Assembly: GCF_002019855.1 (NCBI RefSeq)
Contig: NZ_CM007717.1
Location: 62,001-126,000, forward strand
Direction: 5' to 3'
Source: Streptomyces antibioticus
GTDB taxonomy: Bacteria > Actinomycetota > Actinomycetes > Streptomycetales > Streptomycetaceae
DNA: 64,000 nt
Of the stretch, positions 42,003 through 50,619 are shown one piece after another. Under the pieces are notes generated by a model, which was given only the letters and a program-made list of their open reading frames with translations, did not search any database and was not told the DNA's origin. A program made the translations under genes and the position numbers. Numbering within the stretch: the first letter of the stretch is position 1; every line of letters begins with the position of its first letter.

Positions 42003-42818
42003 ATGCCCGAAATGCTTCAGACCACCGACTCCACCAACTACACCGACGTGGTGAGCGAGACCGCGGACGCCGTGCGTGCGGCCGGTGCGGCGCTGCGCGA
42101 GCGTTTCGGGGACGTGGTCCGTCCCAGCAGCCGCGACGAGCTGATGCGCGCGCTGGCCGACAACGACGACACGGCCCTCGCGGTCCTGCGCCCCCGCCTG
42201 ACGCGCCTGCGTCCGAACGCCGGCTGGGTGGAGGAGGAGTTGGACGGCGGGGCGCTGCCGCCCGGCGAGTGGTGGGTCGTGGATCCGGCCGAAGGCAACA
42301 TCAACCACCTGCACGGCCTGCCGGAGTGGGCGGTGACCGCCACCCTCGTGCGGGACAACCGGCCCGTGCTCACCGCGGTCCACCTGCCGCTGACGGGCGA
42401 GACCTACACCGCGCTCACCGGCGCGGGCGCCCACCTCGACGGACGGCGGCTGCACGTCTCCCCTGCCACGGACCTCTCCCTGAGCGTCGTGGCCACCAGT
42501 CAGGCCCGGCCGGACGAGGACGGGACGGTCGTACGGCGCGTGGGCTCCTCGATCACCGCAATGCTCTTCGACGCGCTCGTCGTGCGCACCGCCGTCCCCG
42601 CGACCCTGCACCTGCTGAACGTGGCCGCCGGCCGGATCGACGCCTTCTGGCAGTTCTCCGGCGCCCGCGCGGACCTGCTGCCCGGCGCGCTGCTCGTCAC
42701 CGAGGCCGGCGGACAACTCTCCGACGCCCAGGGCCACCCCTGGACCCCGCACAGCGACAGCTTCCTGGCCGCCGCGCCCGGCGTCCACGCCGCGGCCGTC
42801 GCCACGCTCTCACGCTGA
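42003..42818 (+). CDS. Inositol monophosphatase-superfamily protein
   Basis: A 271-residue protein of the lithium-sensitive phosphatase superfamily. VEEE near residue 77 supplies the first metal-binding Glu. WWVVDPAEGNINHLHGLPEW (Asp94, Glu97) corresponds to the DPxDGTxNF motif with Glu in place of the second Asp. LLPGALLVTEAGGQLSD corresponds to the WDxAAG...EAGG motif, with the Asp kept in RADLLPG. Substrates might be 3'(2')-phosphoadenosine phosphate, inositol or sugar phosphates. GGGAG is eight bases before the ATG. It is followed by an NADP-binding gene in the same direction. Confidence 0.82.
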   Translation: MPEMLQTTDSTNYTDVVSETADAVRAAGAALRERFGDVVRPSSRDELMRALADNDDTALAVLRPRLTRLRPNAGWVEEELDGGALPPGEWWVVDPAEGNINHLHGLPEWAVTATLVRDNRPVLTAVHLPLTGETYTALTGAGAHLDGRRLHVSPATDLSLSVVATSQARPDEDGTVVRRVGSSITAMLFDALVVRTAVPATLHLLNVAAGRIDAFWQFSGARADLLPGALLVTEAGGQLSDAQGHPWTPHSDSFLAAAPGVHAAAVATLSR

Positions 42819-42853
42819 ACACGCATCACGACCGCTGAACACGTATCACGACC
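42814..42853 (+). repeat. 20-base tandem duplication at end of phosphatase gene
   Basis: Two copies at 42814-42833 and 42834-42853 differ at one base (C/T). The first contains the stop codon of the phosphatase gene. Confidence 0.85.
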
Positions 42854-42877
42854 AACGAACGGAAGGACCAGCGCATC

Positions 42878-43474
42878 ATGACCACGATCGCAGTTCTCGG
42901 GAACGGCCGCGTCGGCGGCAACCTGGCCACAGCCCTCACCCAGGCAGGGCATGAGGTGACTGTCGCGGACCGCGCGCCGGGTGCCGCCCCGGACGCCGTC
43001 CGGACGGCCCGGATCATCATCAACGCCACCCCGGGCGCCGGCTCGCTGGACCGGCTCGTCGCCCTGCGCTAGGAACTGCGCGGCAAGATCCTCGTCGATG
43101 TCTCCAATGCCACCGTCGACGGACCGGACGGTCTGCCCGCCGACCTGATCTACCCCGGCTCCAGCCTGGCCGAGCAACTCCAGGAAGCCCTTCCCGAAAC
43201 GTACGTCGTCAAGACCCTCAACACCATGCTCTTCCCGGTGATGACCGCACCCGCCGCCCTCACCCAGGCACCCGATGCCTTTCTCTCCGGCGACGCCCCT
43301 CAGGCCAAGCAGACCGTGCGTGAACTGCTCACCGACCTCGGCTGGCGCCCGGAATGGATCACCGACCTCGGCGGCATCGAGACGGCCCGCGCCACGGAGT
43401 CGGCGGTCCTGTTCGTACCGCACGTCATTCGCTCCAGCGGATTTGCGCCCTTCGCGATCTCGATCGCCCGCTGA
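42878..43474 (+). pseudogene. NADPH-dependent F420 reductase-like protein, split by one amber codon
   Basis: One continuous 198-codon frame with a single TAG at 43070-43072. Before it: TIAVLGNGRVGGNLATALTQ (NADP-binding GxGxxG) and IIINATPG. After it: ELRGKILVDVSNATVDGPDG, VVKTLNTMLFPVM, FLSGDAPQAKQTVRELLTDL and DLGGIETARATE, the full remaining fold of the NADP-oxidoreductase coenzyme F420-dependent family. The stop falls in RLVALR*ELRGK where a Gln codon (CAG) would fit. GGAAGGA precedes the ATG. It is either a very young pseudogene or a sequencing error. Confidence 0.85.
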
Positions 43475-44240
43475 CCTGGACGCCCTGAGCCCGGGGCGGG
43501 CGGGACCAGAAGTGTCACCGAGGAACTGTCCGCCCGAACACGCGCCGGAGGCAGACGGAGACGGCGACCCTCGGCCGATACCGGACCACTAGCGCAGTTC
43601 AACGCTGGCGCTGGCCGGTTCACCGAGGTGACCGGCGCCAGGCAGCACAAGCGCGACGGTCTCACGCTGCGCGCTCCCGACGACCCGTCCCGCGCCCACT
43701 CGGTCCCAGGCCACAGCCCAGAAGGCAGGCGGTGGCCGCGACTGACAGGACGGCCCCCGCCCCCGGACACACCAGGCCGAACAGCCGGAAAGCCAGGGCT
43801 CTCCGACCGGCTACGGGACAGTGCGAAGGCACCCGCCACTCCCCCGGGTCGCCGACCGGGGGATCGCGTCCACTGGATGCCCGGCTCCCGGCGGATGCCC
43901 AACGAAGCGCATCTCTGGGTACGGTCCCTGGCGGGCGCACTCGGCAAGAAGCCCGGTGAGGCCCTCGACATGGCCGGTGTGCGGCGACGGTTCCTCTCGC
44001 ATACCCAGCACGAGAGCTACCTCGCCGTACCCGTGGGCCCCGGCAAGGTCACCGGTCACCGAGTCGAGCACGTCATGAGGACGGCGCACCCGCATTTGCT
44101 CCAACAGTTCCACCCGCGCCGGGAGGACAACGCCGTCCGGCGGCGGGACGAGCCGCGCACGTGCCGCCTATCTCCCGGACCGCCGTTCCCGGAGAGCCGT
44201 CGGCGGGCTCGTGCCATCGGGCCGTCGGGACAGGGCAGCG
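43475..44240. other. Long intergenic stretch
   Basis: About 770 bases. Frames on both strands are open because of high GC, but none has a ribosome site with coding composition. A stretch around 43910-44120 (plus) gives moderately protein-like text (HESYLAVPVGPGKV, HRVEHVMRTAHPHLLQQFHP) that I cannot assign. Confidence 0.4.
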
Positions 44241-44846
44241 TCACGCAGGGGCGCCCAGCGGTGGGTGCTCGAGCACGCGGGGCTTGTACTCGACGAGCTG
44301 GATGCCGCCGTCGAAGGTGCGGTGCTCGGTCATCTCAAGGGCGACGTCCGGATAGCCGTCGTAGATGCGTTCCTCGCCCGTCGCCCCGGTGATCACCGGG
44401 AACATGCCGACCCGGAAGCGGTCGACGAGGCCGGCGCGCAGCAGGGACCGGCTCAGGCTGAGGCTGCCGATCGTGCTGAGGAGCCCCGTACCGCTCGACT
44501 TCATGGCGCGGACCGTCTCGACGGCGTCGTCGCGCACGAGCGTGCAGTTGGCCCACGTCAGCGGCTCCGCGAGCGAGGAGGAGAACACCACCTTGGACGC
44601 CTGCGTCAGCTCGTCGACGGACGCCTCTTCCTCGGGCCGGAACTCGTCTTGTCCAGGCGGGACCTCGCCTGCGGCGAAGCCCGACATCAGGCGGTAGGTG
44701 TTCGCTCCCATCAGGTAGGTGACCTCGGGCTGCTCACCGAGCCAAGCGAGGTACTCCGGGCCCTCGAGACCCCAGAACCCGGGCCATCCCTGTCCCGATG
44801 CGTAGCCGTCGAGGGAGGTGATGAAGTCGACGAGAAGCTCCGACAT
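44241..44846 (-). CDS. Dihydrofolate reductase-like (RibD C-terminal) protein
   Basis: A 201-residue reductase-fold protein. LLVDFITSLDGYASG opens like DfrA/RibD_C, YLMGANTYRLM holds the cofactor helix, and GTGLLSTIGSLSLSRSLLRA with VDRFRVGMFPVITGATGEER matches the NADPH-binding loop and end strands. Streptomyces encode many such paralogues; the substrate is usually not folate. GGAAAGGA is eight bases before the ATG. No operon partners. Confidence 0.88.
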   Translation of the reverse strand: MSELLVDFITSLDGYASGQGWPGFWGLEGPEYLAWLGEQPEVTYLMGANTYRLMSGFAAGEVPPGQDEFRPEEEASVDELTQASKVVFSSSLAEPLTWANCTLVRDDAVETVRAMKSSGTGLLSTIGSLSLSRSLLRAGLVDRFRVGMFPVITGATGEERIYDGYPDVALEMTEHRTFDGGIQLVEYKPRVLEHPPLGAPA

Positions 44847-45165
44847 GGCGGGGTCCTTTCCTGAGGTGTCATGAGCTTGGACCTGCCGGGAGCCACAAAC
44901 TCATCGGCCGCGCCGTGGAGCAACCAGAGAACCCATGAGGACGCGGCCGGTCAGGGCCCGGAGCCCTAGTAATTGCACTGTGCACGCAGTCAGGGGCTGA
45001 TCTCCACGCTATGGGGAACGGCGATGCGAGTTCTGCCAAGCCCCAGCTCAGCTCCACCCGCGAACGGCCGTTGATCGGGACGACCTCGTAGTCATGGAGC
45101 GCCTCACCTGCGCGCGGGCCCTGGCCGCCTCGTAAAGGCGAAGGGCCCCGGCGTGGTGGAGTGGA
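44847..45165. other. Intergenic region
   Basis: About 320 bases. A minus-strand reading near 45050-45110 (HDYEVVPINGRSRVELSW) hints at a decayed coding segment, but it is too short to assign. Confidence 0.35.
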
Positions 45166-45657
45166 TCAGCTTTTGGCAGAGAACGGCATGGCATCGGCCC
45201 ATTCCCGGAAGGCGCGGTCCGCGGTCACCTCGCGCTTCATGACCTCATACAGGTCTGAGGGGTCTCTGTCCGCCGGGATGTCCACTGCGACGTGACGGTC
45301 GCCGCTCCACTCGCTGAGAAGACCTGCGGCGCTGATCTCGGCCCTGATGCGGTCCGTCGTCTCGACCAGCCGCCCGGGGTCCGGGGTGGGCATCAGGAGC
45401 ATGCGCAGGACACGATGCGAGGACAGCTCCACCACCTCGCTGACCTCGTCGTTCTCCGACAGACGGACCCGGTCCCCCAGGGCGAGGCCGTACGTCCGGA
45501 ACGGGATGCAGGCGACGGAGTAGACCCCGTCACCGACGGGCTTGAGCCATAGCTGTTCCTTCTGGCCGTCCAGCCCGAAGGGGGCCAGGTCAGCGTGCGC
45601 GATGTAGTTGTGCTGATCCCGTCCGACCGGTTCGTCATGGACGATGAAGACTGTCAT
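45166..45657 (-). CDS. DUF4265-family protein
   Basis: A 163-residue protein. QLWLKPVGDGVYSVACIPFR, then YGLALGDRVRLSENDEVSEV, match the beta-rich DUF4265 domain (W..pv..g.Y.vdniPF...gl..gD.v). The C-terminal part is LYEVMKREVTADRAFREWAD. Function unknown. ATG at 45657 has AGGAAAGG seven bases upstream; the longer frame was rejected. It lies 160 bases after the glycosyltransferase gene in the same direction. Confidence 0.82.
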   Translation of the reverse strand: MTVFIVHDEPVGRDQHNYIAHADLAPFGLDGQKEQLWLKPVGDGVYSVACIPFRTYGLALGDRVRLSENDEVSEVVELSSHRVLRMLLMPTPDPGRLVETTDRIRAEISAAGLLSEWSGDRHVAVDIPADRDPSDLYEVMKREVTADRAFREWADAMPFSAKS

Positions 45658-45816
45658 GCGCTGCCTTTCCTGTGCCTCGGCCCCATGATGCCGTGGCCGT
45701 TCGACGGCATCTTCAGAGGGGCCGGTCCCGTCAGGTCCTGTCCGGCAGCGGAAACACACGTTCCCGGAGGAGTCGCCGCCGGCCCATGCGTTCGCGGGTC
45801 TGCGCAGGACGGGGCG

Positions 45817-46746
45817 TCAGCGCCAGTCGCCGAACCTTTCGAAGTACGCCTTCAGCGGGCGCACGCTGGTCGACTCGACGGCGGCCCGCTGCGCCTCCCA
45901 GTCGCCGGCGAACGCTTCGACCAGCACCTCGGCAGCCCTCGGGGTACCGATCACCTTGCGCAGGCACTCCTCGCGCCGGGAACCGTCGAAGTGGACGAGC
46001 GCGGTGCGCGCCAGGTTGTAGGCGCGGCTCGTACCGTTCAGGCGGTACGGCGGATACGGACGGAAGCGGTGTGTCAGCCGTGCCCCCGGAACTGCCAGCA
46101 GATCGAGCCCGGCTCGCCAGGTCCGGAGGCTGAAGTCCACGTCCTCGAGGCCGAGTTCGCGGAAGGCGTCGAAGCCGCCCAGGCGGTGGAACGTCGACCG
46201 GCGTACCGTAAGGCAGCCGCCCGGCGCGAGGGGCACGGCGTACGGGGCGCCGCCGTCGGGTTCGGGAGGCAGCCAGCGGGTCCGCAGGTGGGCGTCGATC
46301 AGCCGCGCCCCGCAGCCCGCCGCCACGCCGGCGGCGTCGGACACGGTGGGCGCGAGGACGGCGTCGGGTCCGGCGTCCAGGGCCGTGCACAGGCGTGCCA
46401 GGCAGTTCCGCTCAAGGCGGCAGTGTGCGTCGAGGAAGACCAGGTGCGTACCGCGGGCGAGCCGGGCGCCCGCGTTGCGGGCCGCGGCCACGCCGCTGCG
46501 CCGGATGCGGTGCACGACGACACCGCGGGCCCGCCATTCCTCCCGTTCCAGCGGGGCGCAACTGCCGTCCGTGCCGCCGTCGTCGATGACGATCGTCTCG
46601 TCCGGGACGACGGATCCGGCGTACACCGACTCGAGGGTCGCGTGCAGTTCGGCGCCCTCGTCCAGCGTCGAGACGATCAACGACACCGTCGATGCCCGTG
46701 CGCGGTGCGGCGGCGCCTGCACGGGTGAGGGCGCCGTAGGGCTCAT
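45817..46746 (-). CDS. Family 2 glycosyltransferase
   Basis: A 309-residue GT-A fold transferase without membrane helices. The donor site is VSLIVSTLDEGAELHATLES, TIVIDDGGTDGS (acidic pair near residue 55) and VFLDAHCRLERNCL (the DxD-like motif). The acceptor side is GGCLTVRRSTFHRLGGFDAF and LEDVDFSLRTWRAG, the ED motif of GT2 enzymes. The ATG overlaps the stop of the upstream gene as ATGA, so it is translationally coupled third in a three-gene operon with a 2OG-Fe(II) oxygenase. Donor and acceptor are unknown. Confidence 0.9.
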   Translation of the reverse strand: MSPTAPSPVQAPPHRARASTVSLIVSTLDEGAELHATLESVYAGSVVPDETIVIDDGGTDGSCAPLEREEWRARGVVVHRIRRSGVAAARNAGARLARGTHLVFLDAHCRLERNCLARLCTALDAGPDAVLAPTVSDAAGVAAGCGARLIDAHLRTRWLPPEPDGGAPYAVPLAPGGCLTVRRSTFHRLGGFDAFRELGLEDVDFSLRTWRAGLDLLAVPGARLTHRFRPYPPYRLNGTSRAYNLARTALVHFDGSRREECLRKVIGTPRAAEVLVEAFAGDWEAQRAAVESTSVRPLKAYFERFGDWR

Positions 46747-47483
46747 CTCAGCGGTGGCCCGGGGGTGCCGGGCGGGACGCCCCCGGGCGGCAGTGTGGCG
46801 ACGAGGTCGATCAGGCCCGGGAGGAGGGCCGCGTGCCTGAGCGAGTCCTGCAGGTAGGCCGTCAGCCCGGCGGTGAGCGCGAAGTGGTAGGAACCGAGCC
46901 GGTCGAGCTCCCCGCCGTCCAGGTCCAGTGCCAGGACATCGCCGGTGCGTAGTGCCGTCAGGCCCAGGGTGTCGAGGATCTTGTGGGGCGGAGCGGCGAA
47001 CTCCAGGTAGTCGGCGAACTCGGTGGACGACTGGAAGTCCGCCTCGGCGAAGCCGGCGCGTTCGAGGGCGCGCTCGAGTGCCCGGTCGCCCTGGCGCACC
47101 AGATAGCTGGCCGACGGGACGTCCGTCTCGTGCAGGTGTTCGAGCAGTTGCTTGGTCAGGGCGGCGACGAGGCCGATGTTGGTGGCGTTCCGCCGGTCGG
47201 TCAGGACCGGGGTGAGATGGGCCCGGCCCTCGGTTCCGATCATGGCGATGCCCACCGCCTCGATCGTCTGCGACCCGATGCCCGTGGGCGGCCACGGCCG
47301 CTCCGTCACGGCGAGCGTCAGGACGAGACCGTGTCCGGACAGCAGTGGTTCCAGCACCTCGGTGAAGAGGTACGGATATCCGTTGCGGCGGCAGAACGCC
47401 GCGAGCGCGGTCCGCGTCTTGAGGTCGGTGTCGCGGGACACCCCCAGTCGGACCGACTCGTTGGCGGAGGAGTGGTACGTCAT
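46743..47483 (-). CDS. Unknown protein between 2OG oxygenase and glycosyltransferase; GNAT-like in part
   Basis: A 246-residue protein I cannot assign with confidence. The middle (LTPVLTDRRNATNIGLVAAL, then RQGDRALERALERAGFAEAD) has the look of a GNAT acetyltransferase: an acetyl-CoA loop-like NATNIG segment and a final RALERAGF strand/helix. The C-terminus ends in a Pro/Gly-rich tail (TLPPGGVPPGTPGPPLR). ATG at 47483 has GGAGG seven bases upstream. Both ends overlap neighbours by ATGA (four bases), so the three proteins are made in step and probably act together. Confidence 0.75.
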   Translation of the reverse strand: MTYHSSANESVRLGVSRDTDLKTRTALAAFCRRNGYPYLFTEVLEPLLSGHGLVLTLAVTERPWPPTGIGSQTIEAVGIAMIGTEGRAHLTPVLTDRRNATNIGLVAALTKQLLEHLHETDVPSASYLVRQGDRALERALERAGFAEADFQSSTEFADYLEFAAPPHKILDTLGLTALRTGDVLALDLDGGELDRLGSYHFALTAGLTAYLQDSLRHAALLPGLIDLVATLPPGGVPPGTPGPPLR

Positions 47484-48106
47484 CGCGGGCCTCCGAGGGC
47501 GGGGGAACCGGCACTGGACATCCAACCGGCGACTGCGTACCGCGTGCCGTCGAGCACGGTCGCCACCTCGTGCATCAGGGAGGAGCGGAAGAGCAGCAGC
47601 ATCCCCGGCTCGGGCACGACGACCACCCGGCGGTCACGCAGGCGGGGATCGGTCTCGTACACGGTGAGCGCGCCGCCGTCGAACGTCGGCAGCACCCCGC
47701 TGGCGCGGCGGCCGTTGAGGTACAGCAGCAGCGACCAGCGGTGGGCGGCGAGCCGCGGCGGATCGTCCTTGTGGTTGGCGACGTCGCGGTGCGCGCGAAA
47801 GTAGCTGCCCTTCTCGTACGACATGAAGTACGGGCCGTAGAGGAAGTCCGCGTCCGAGTCGAACGCCGTGCGGTGGTCGTCGAAGTAGGACGCCATGCGT
47901 TCGCCGATGCGCCGCTTGTGGTCGTCGGGGAAGTGGTGGTCGAAGCAGAGGCGCAGCGAGGGGTCGAGGACCGACTCGCCGGCGCGGACGACCTGGGCCG
48001 GCTCGCGGGGTGACTCGTCCATGGCCCGGATGGCGTCGGCGCATTCGGAGGCCGAGAGGAAGCCCGGAGCCGACGCCACGTTCGGCGTCCTGAACTGGGG
48101 TCGCAT
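47480..48106 (-). CDS. 2-oxoglutarate/Fe(II)-dependent oxygenase (prolyl-hydroxylase-like)
   Basis: A 208-residue double-stranded beta-helix oxygenase. YFRAHRDVANH supplies His106 and Asp108; LLLFRSSLMHEVATV supplies His179; Arg189 in DGTRYAVAGWM binds 2-oxoglutarate. YLNGRRASGVLPTFDGGALT is the loop typical of 2OG-FeII_Oxy_3 enzymes. It hydroxylates or otherwise oxidises an unknown peptide or small molecule. ATG at 48106 has GGGAGG somewhat far upstream (11 bases). It is the first gene of the coupled trio. Confidence 0.9.
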   Translation of the reverse strand: MRPQFRTPNVASAPGFLSASECADAIRAMDESPREPAQVVRAGESVLDPSLRLCFDHHFPDDHKRRIGERMASYFDDHRTAFDSDADFLYGPYFMSYEKGSYFRAHRDVANHKDDPPRLAAHRWSLLLYLNGRRASGVLPTFDGGALTVYETDPRLRDRRVVVVPEPGMLLLFRSSLMHEVATVLDGTRYAVAGWMSSAGSPALGGPR

Positions 48107-48351
48107 GAGTACTGACGCCTCCCGGTGGGGTACGTCGCGTGGGGTGCGTCCAGAGTCCTGCAAGCGGACCCGGCCCGCGGGGAGCGGCACGCCGGACTAG
48201 CCCGTGCGGCGGAACGGGCGGCGGGAAGACGGGGGCAGGAGGACGGGGGGCGGCGGGGCTGCTGAAGGGTGTTGCGAGGGACCCCGCGCCGTCGGCGCCT
48301 TCGCGCTGTGATGAACTGGGCTACTGATCATCATCGGCTCTAGGGGGAGAA

Positions 48352-48615
48352 ATGGCGGCGGACGCAGAGGAGTTGCGCCGGGACGGGCACCTGATCGAGA
48401 GGTGGGCGATCGGGTGGATGCTCCTGTCGCTGGCGCTGTGGGGGTGGTTCGGCTACCGATACCTGATGGACGACGACAGAGGGTTCTACGAACCCACGGA
48501 TGACAGCCGCGCCCTGGTGGGCATACTCGCGCTGGCGGTCGTTCCGACGATCATCACGGTGGCGACCCTCACGTACGCCCGGGTCCTGTTCCGACTGGCT
48601 CGCCGGGCCTCGTAG
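48352..48615 (+). CDS. Small two-helix membrane protein
   Basis: An 87-residue protein with two hydrophobic segments (AIGWMLLSLALWGWFGYRYL and ALVGILALAVVPTIITVATL), joined by an acidic loop (MDDDRGFYEPTDDS), and a basic C-terminal RLARRAS that should face the cytoplasm. GGGGGAGAA directly precedes the ATG by about three bases. No family recognised. It is divergent from the 2OG oxygenase operon. Confidence 0.78.
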   Translation: MAADAEELRRDGHLIERWAIGWMLLSLALWGWFGYRYLMDDDRGFYEPTDDSRALVGILALAVVPTIITVATLTYARVLFRLARRAS

Positions 48616-48699
48616 GAGGCGGCGGCAGCAACTGCATCGCGTCGAGCACAGCCTGCCGCGACGTGGAAGACACCTCCGGCCTGGCCGAGCGTCTCCGGG

Positions 48700-50385
48700 T
48701 CAGGCGCCGACATGCTCGCTCAGGCAGACGTACTGCGGGGGTTGCTGGTCGTCGAGGCTGCTGTAGTCCAGAACGGCGGGGTAGGTCAGACGCGTTCCGG
48801 GATACAGGGGCGTGCAGTCCTGCTCGGTGTCGAAGAAGACGACGGTGTACTCCCCCGGCGGATCCTGGGTGCCGGCGGGACTCACCAGGTCTCCCCCGCA
48901 CTGGTAGCCGGGCGCGTTCATCAGCAGCACGGCGTCACGGGATGTGTCGCTGCCGCTGCCGGTCCAGGCGACGCAGTAGGAGACTCCCGGGTCGCCGCCG
49001 GTGGACGGCTCGGAGATGATGTTGACCCTCTGGAGCGCGGGCGGGCCGCCGCACAGGCTGTCGATGTCCTTGATGTAGTACGGGGACCGGACGGCGCAGA
49101 TGTCCTCCCTGGACTCGCAGGTCGCCGGGCCGGTGGGCAGCTTGTAGGTGACCGGTAGGCAGTCGGGGGACGACGCCTTCCCTGCCGGAGTTCCCGCTTC
49201 CTGTCCGGCCTCTGGAGCGTCCGCGGCCGGGGAGGCTGTCACCGCTTCCGGTGAGGCGGTCCGTGCTGCGGAGCGGTGGCCGGGGGCGGGCGCGGAGGCC
49301 GTGGTGCTCGCCCCGGCCCGCGTGCTGCCCGGCTTCCCGTCCCCGTCGTGTGCTGCCATCAGGTAGGTGCCGACGGCGGCCACCCCGACAACGGTGACTG
49401 CGACCGTGGCACCGAGCCAGGCCCGGCGGCGGGCGACCCTGCGCCGGGCCAGGGCCCAGGCCGGGTCGTCCTCTGCCGTCGACAGACCTTCCCATCCGGT
49501 CATCACCAGGTCCGCCGTCAAGGTCGGAGCCTCGGCCTCCGGCCGCAGGACGTGGGTGCTCTGGGCGGCGAGGAGCACCGTGCTCCGCCCCGCCAGAGCG
49601 GCGGCGGTGGGCCGCGCTTCCGGGTCTTTGGCCAGCGCGGACGTGGCGAGGTCCAGGAGGTCGTCGGGGAGTCCGGCGAGGTCGGGGTCGGCGGACATCA
49701 CCCGGGCGGCGACCGCGTCCGGTGCGCCGGTGCCGAACGGGGGGCGTCCGGTGGCGGCGTAGGCGAGCAGCGCTCCCCAGGCGAAGACGTCCGCGGCCGG
49801 GCCCACGGCGCCGGTGCGGTAGCCCTCGGGGCTGATCCAGCCGCTGGTGCCGGTCATCACGCCGGTCCGGGTGACCGAGGTGCCCTCCAGGGCGTGGGCG
49901 ATGCCGAAGTCCAGTACCCGGGGTCCGTCGGGGGCCAGGATGACGTTGCCCGGCTTCACGTCGCGGTGCACCACCCCGGCTTGGTGGACGGCCGCCAGCG
50001 CGGCGGCGGTCCCGGCCGCCAGAGCGTAGAGCCGGGCCCCGGACAGCGGGCCGTGCGTGGCGATGTGTTCGCCGAGGGTGAGGCCGGGCACGTACGGGGT
50101 GGCCAGCCAGGGGTCAGCCGCGGCGGGGTCGGCGGCGAGCAGCGGCACCAGGCAAGGGCCCGTGACCCGCCGGGACAGCTCGACTTCCCGCTTGAACCGG
50201 GCCCGGAACTCGTCGTCGCCGGCCTGCGCCGGGTGGACGACCTTGACCGCCACCCGCCGGCCGCCGGGATCCAGGGCCGCGTAGACCGTTCCCATGCCGC
50301 CTGAACCCAGCCGGCCGATGACCCGGTACGGACCGATCCGGCCCGGATCACCAGGCCGCGCAGAATGAATACGCGCAGACAACAA
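48700..50385 (-). CDS. Transmembrane Ser/Thr protein kinase with cysteine-rich outer domain
   Basis: A 561-residue Hanks-type kinase. The glycine loop is GRLGSGGMGTVY (25-36), the ATP lysine is Lys48 in VAVKV, catalytic loop HRDVKPGNV (Asp142) and DFG (Asp159). One membrane helix lies at about 322-344. The outer part begins with a Ser/Ala/Thr-rich stretch, then about 160 residues with eight Cys, probably four disulfides; no PASTA repeats. Start is TTG at 50385 (or TTG 50382) after a GGGGGG tract. It lies directly downstream of the DUF262 gene on the same strand (234-base gap). Confidence 0.92.
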   Translation of the reverse strand: MLSARIHSARPGDPGRIGPYRVIGRLGSGGMGTVYAALDPGGRRVAVKVVHPAQAGDDEFRARFKREVELSRRVTGPCLVPLLAADPAAADPWLATPYVPGLTLGEHIATHGPLSGARLYALAAGTAAALAAVHQAGVVHRDVKPGNVILAPDGPRVLDFGIAHALEGTSVTRTGVMTGTSGWISPEGYRTGAVGPAADVFAWGALLAYAATGRPPFGTGAPDAVAARVMSADPDLAGLPDDLLDLATSALAKDPEARPTAAALAGRSTVLLAAQSTHVLRPEAEAPTLTADLVMTGWEGLSTAEDDPAWALARRRVARRRAWLGATVAVTVVGVAAVGTYLMAAHDGDGKPGSTRAGASTTASAPAPGHRSAARTASPEAVTASPAADAPEAGQEAGTPAGKASSPDCLPVTYKLPTGPATCESREDICAVRSPYYIKDIDSLCGGPPALQRVNIISEPSTGGDPGVSYCVAWTGSGSDTSRDAVLLMNAPGYQCGGDLVSPAGTQDPPGEYTVVFFDTEQDCTPLYPGTRLTYPAVLDYSSLDDQQPPQYVCLSEHVGA

Positions 50386-50619
50386 CGCCCCCCACAGGCA
50401 AGATCCACCGACCGCGCCGGTCGGACCGCAACTGTCTCACGCCCACCGGGGGAACCTCAGCCGGGCGACCGGCCGGGCCGACCGCGCCCTCGTTCCCCGC
50501 CTGCTCGACGTCGACGTCGACGTGACGTTGGCGTCGACGGGCAGCCCGCCTGGACCGCGCAGAGGCCGTCCGGGTTCAACCCCGTGCATGCCGAACGTTC
50601 CTGGACGGGCAGGGAGGTG
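50386..50619. other. Gap between DUF262 gene and kinase gene
   Basis: No gene. It contains three tandem copies of CGACGT at 50506-50523. Long enough for a separate kinase promoter, none recognised. Confidence 0.4.
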
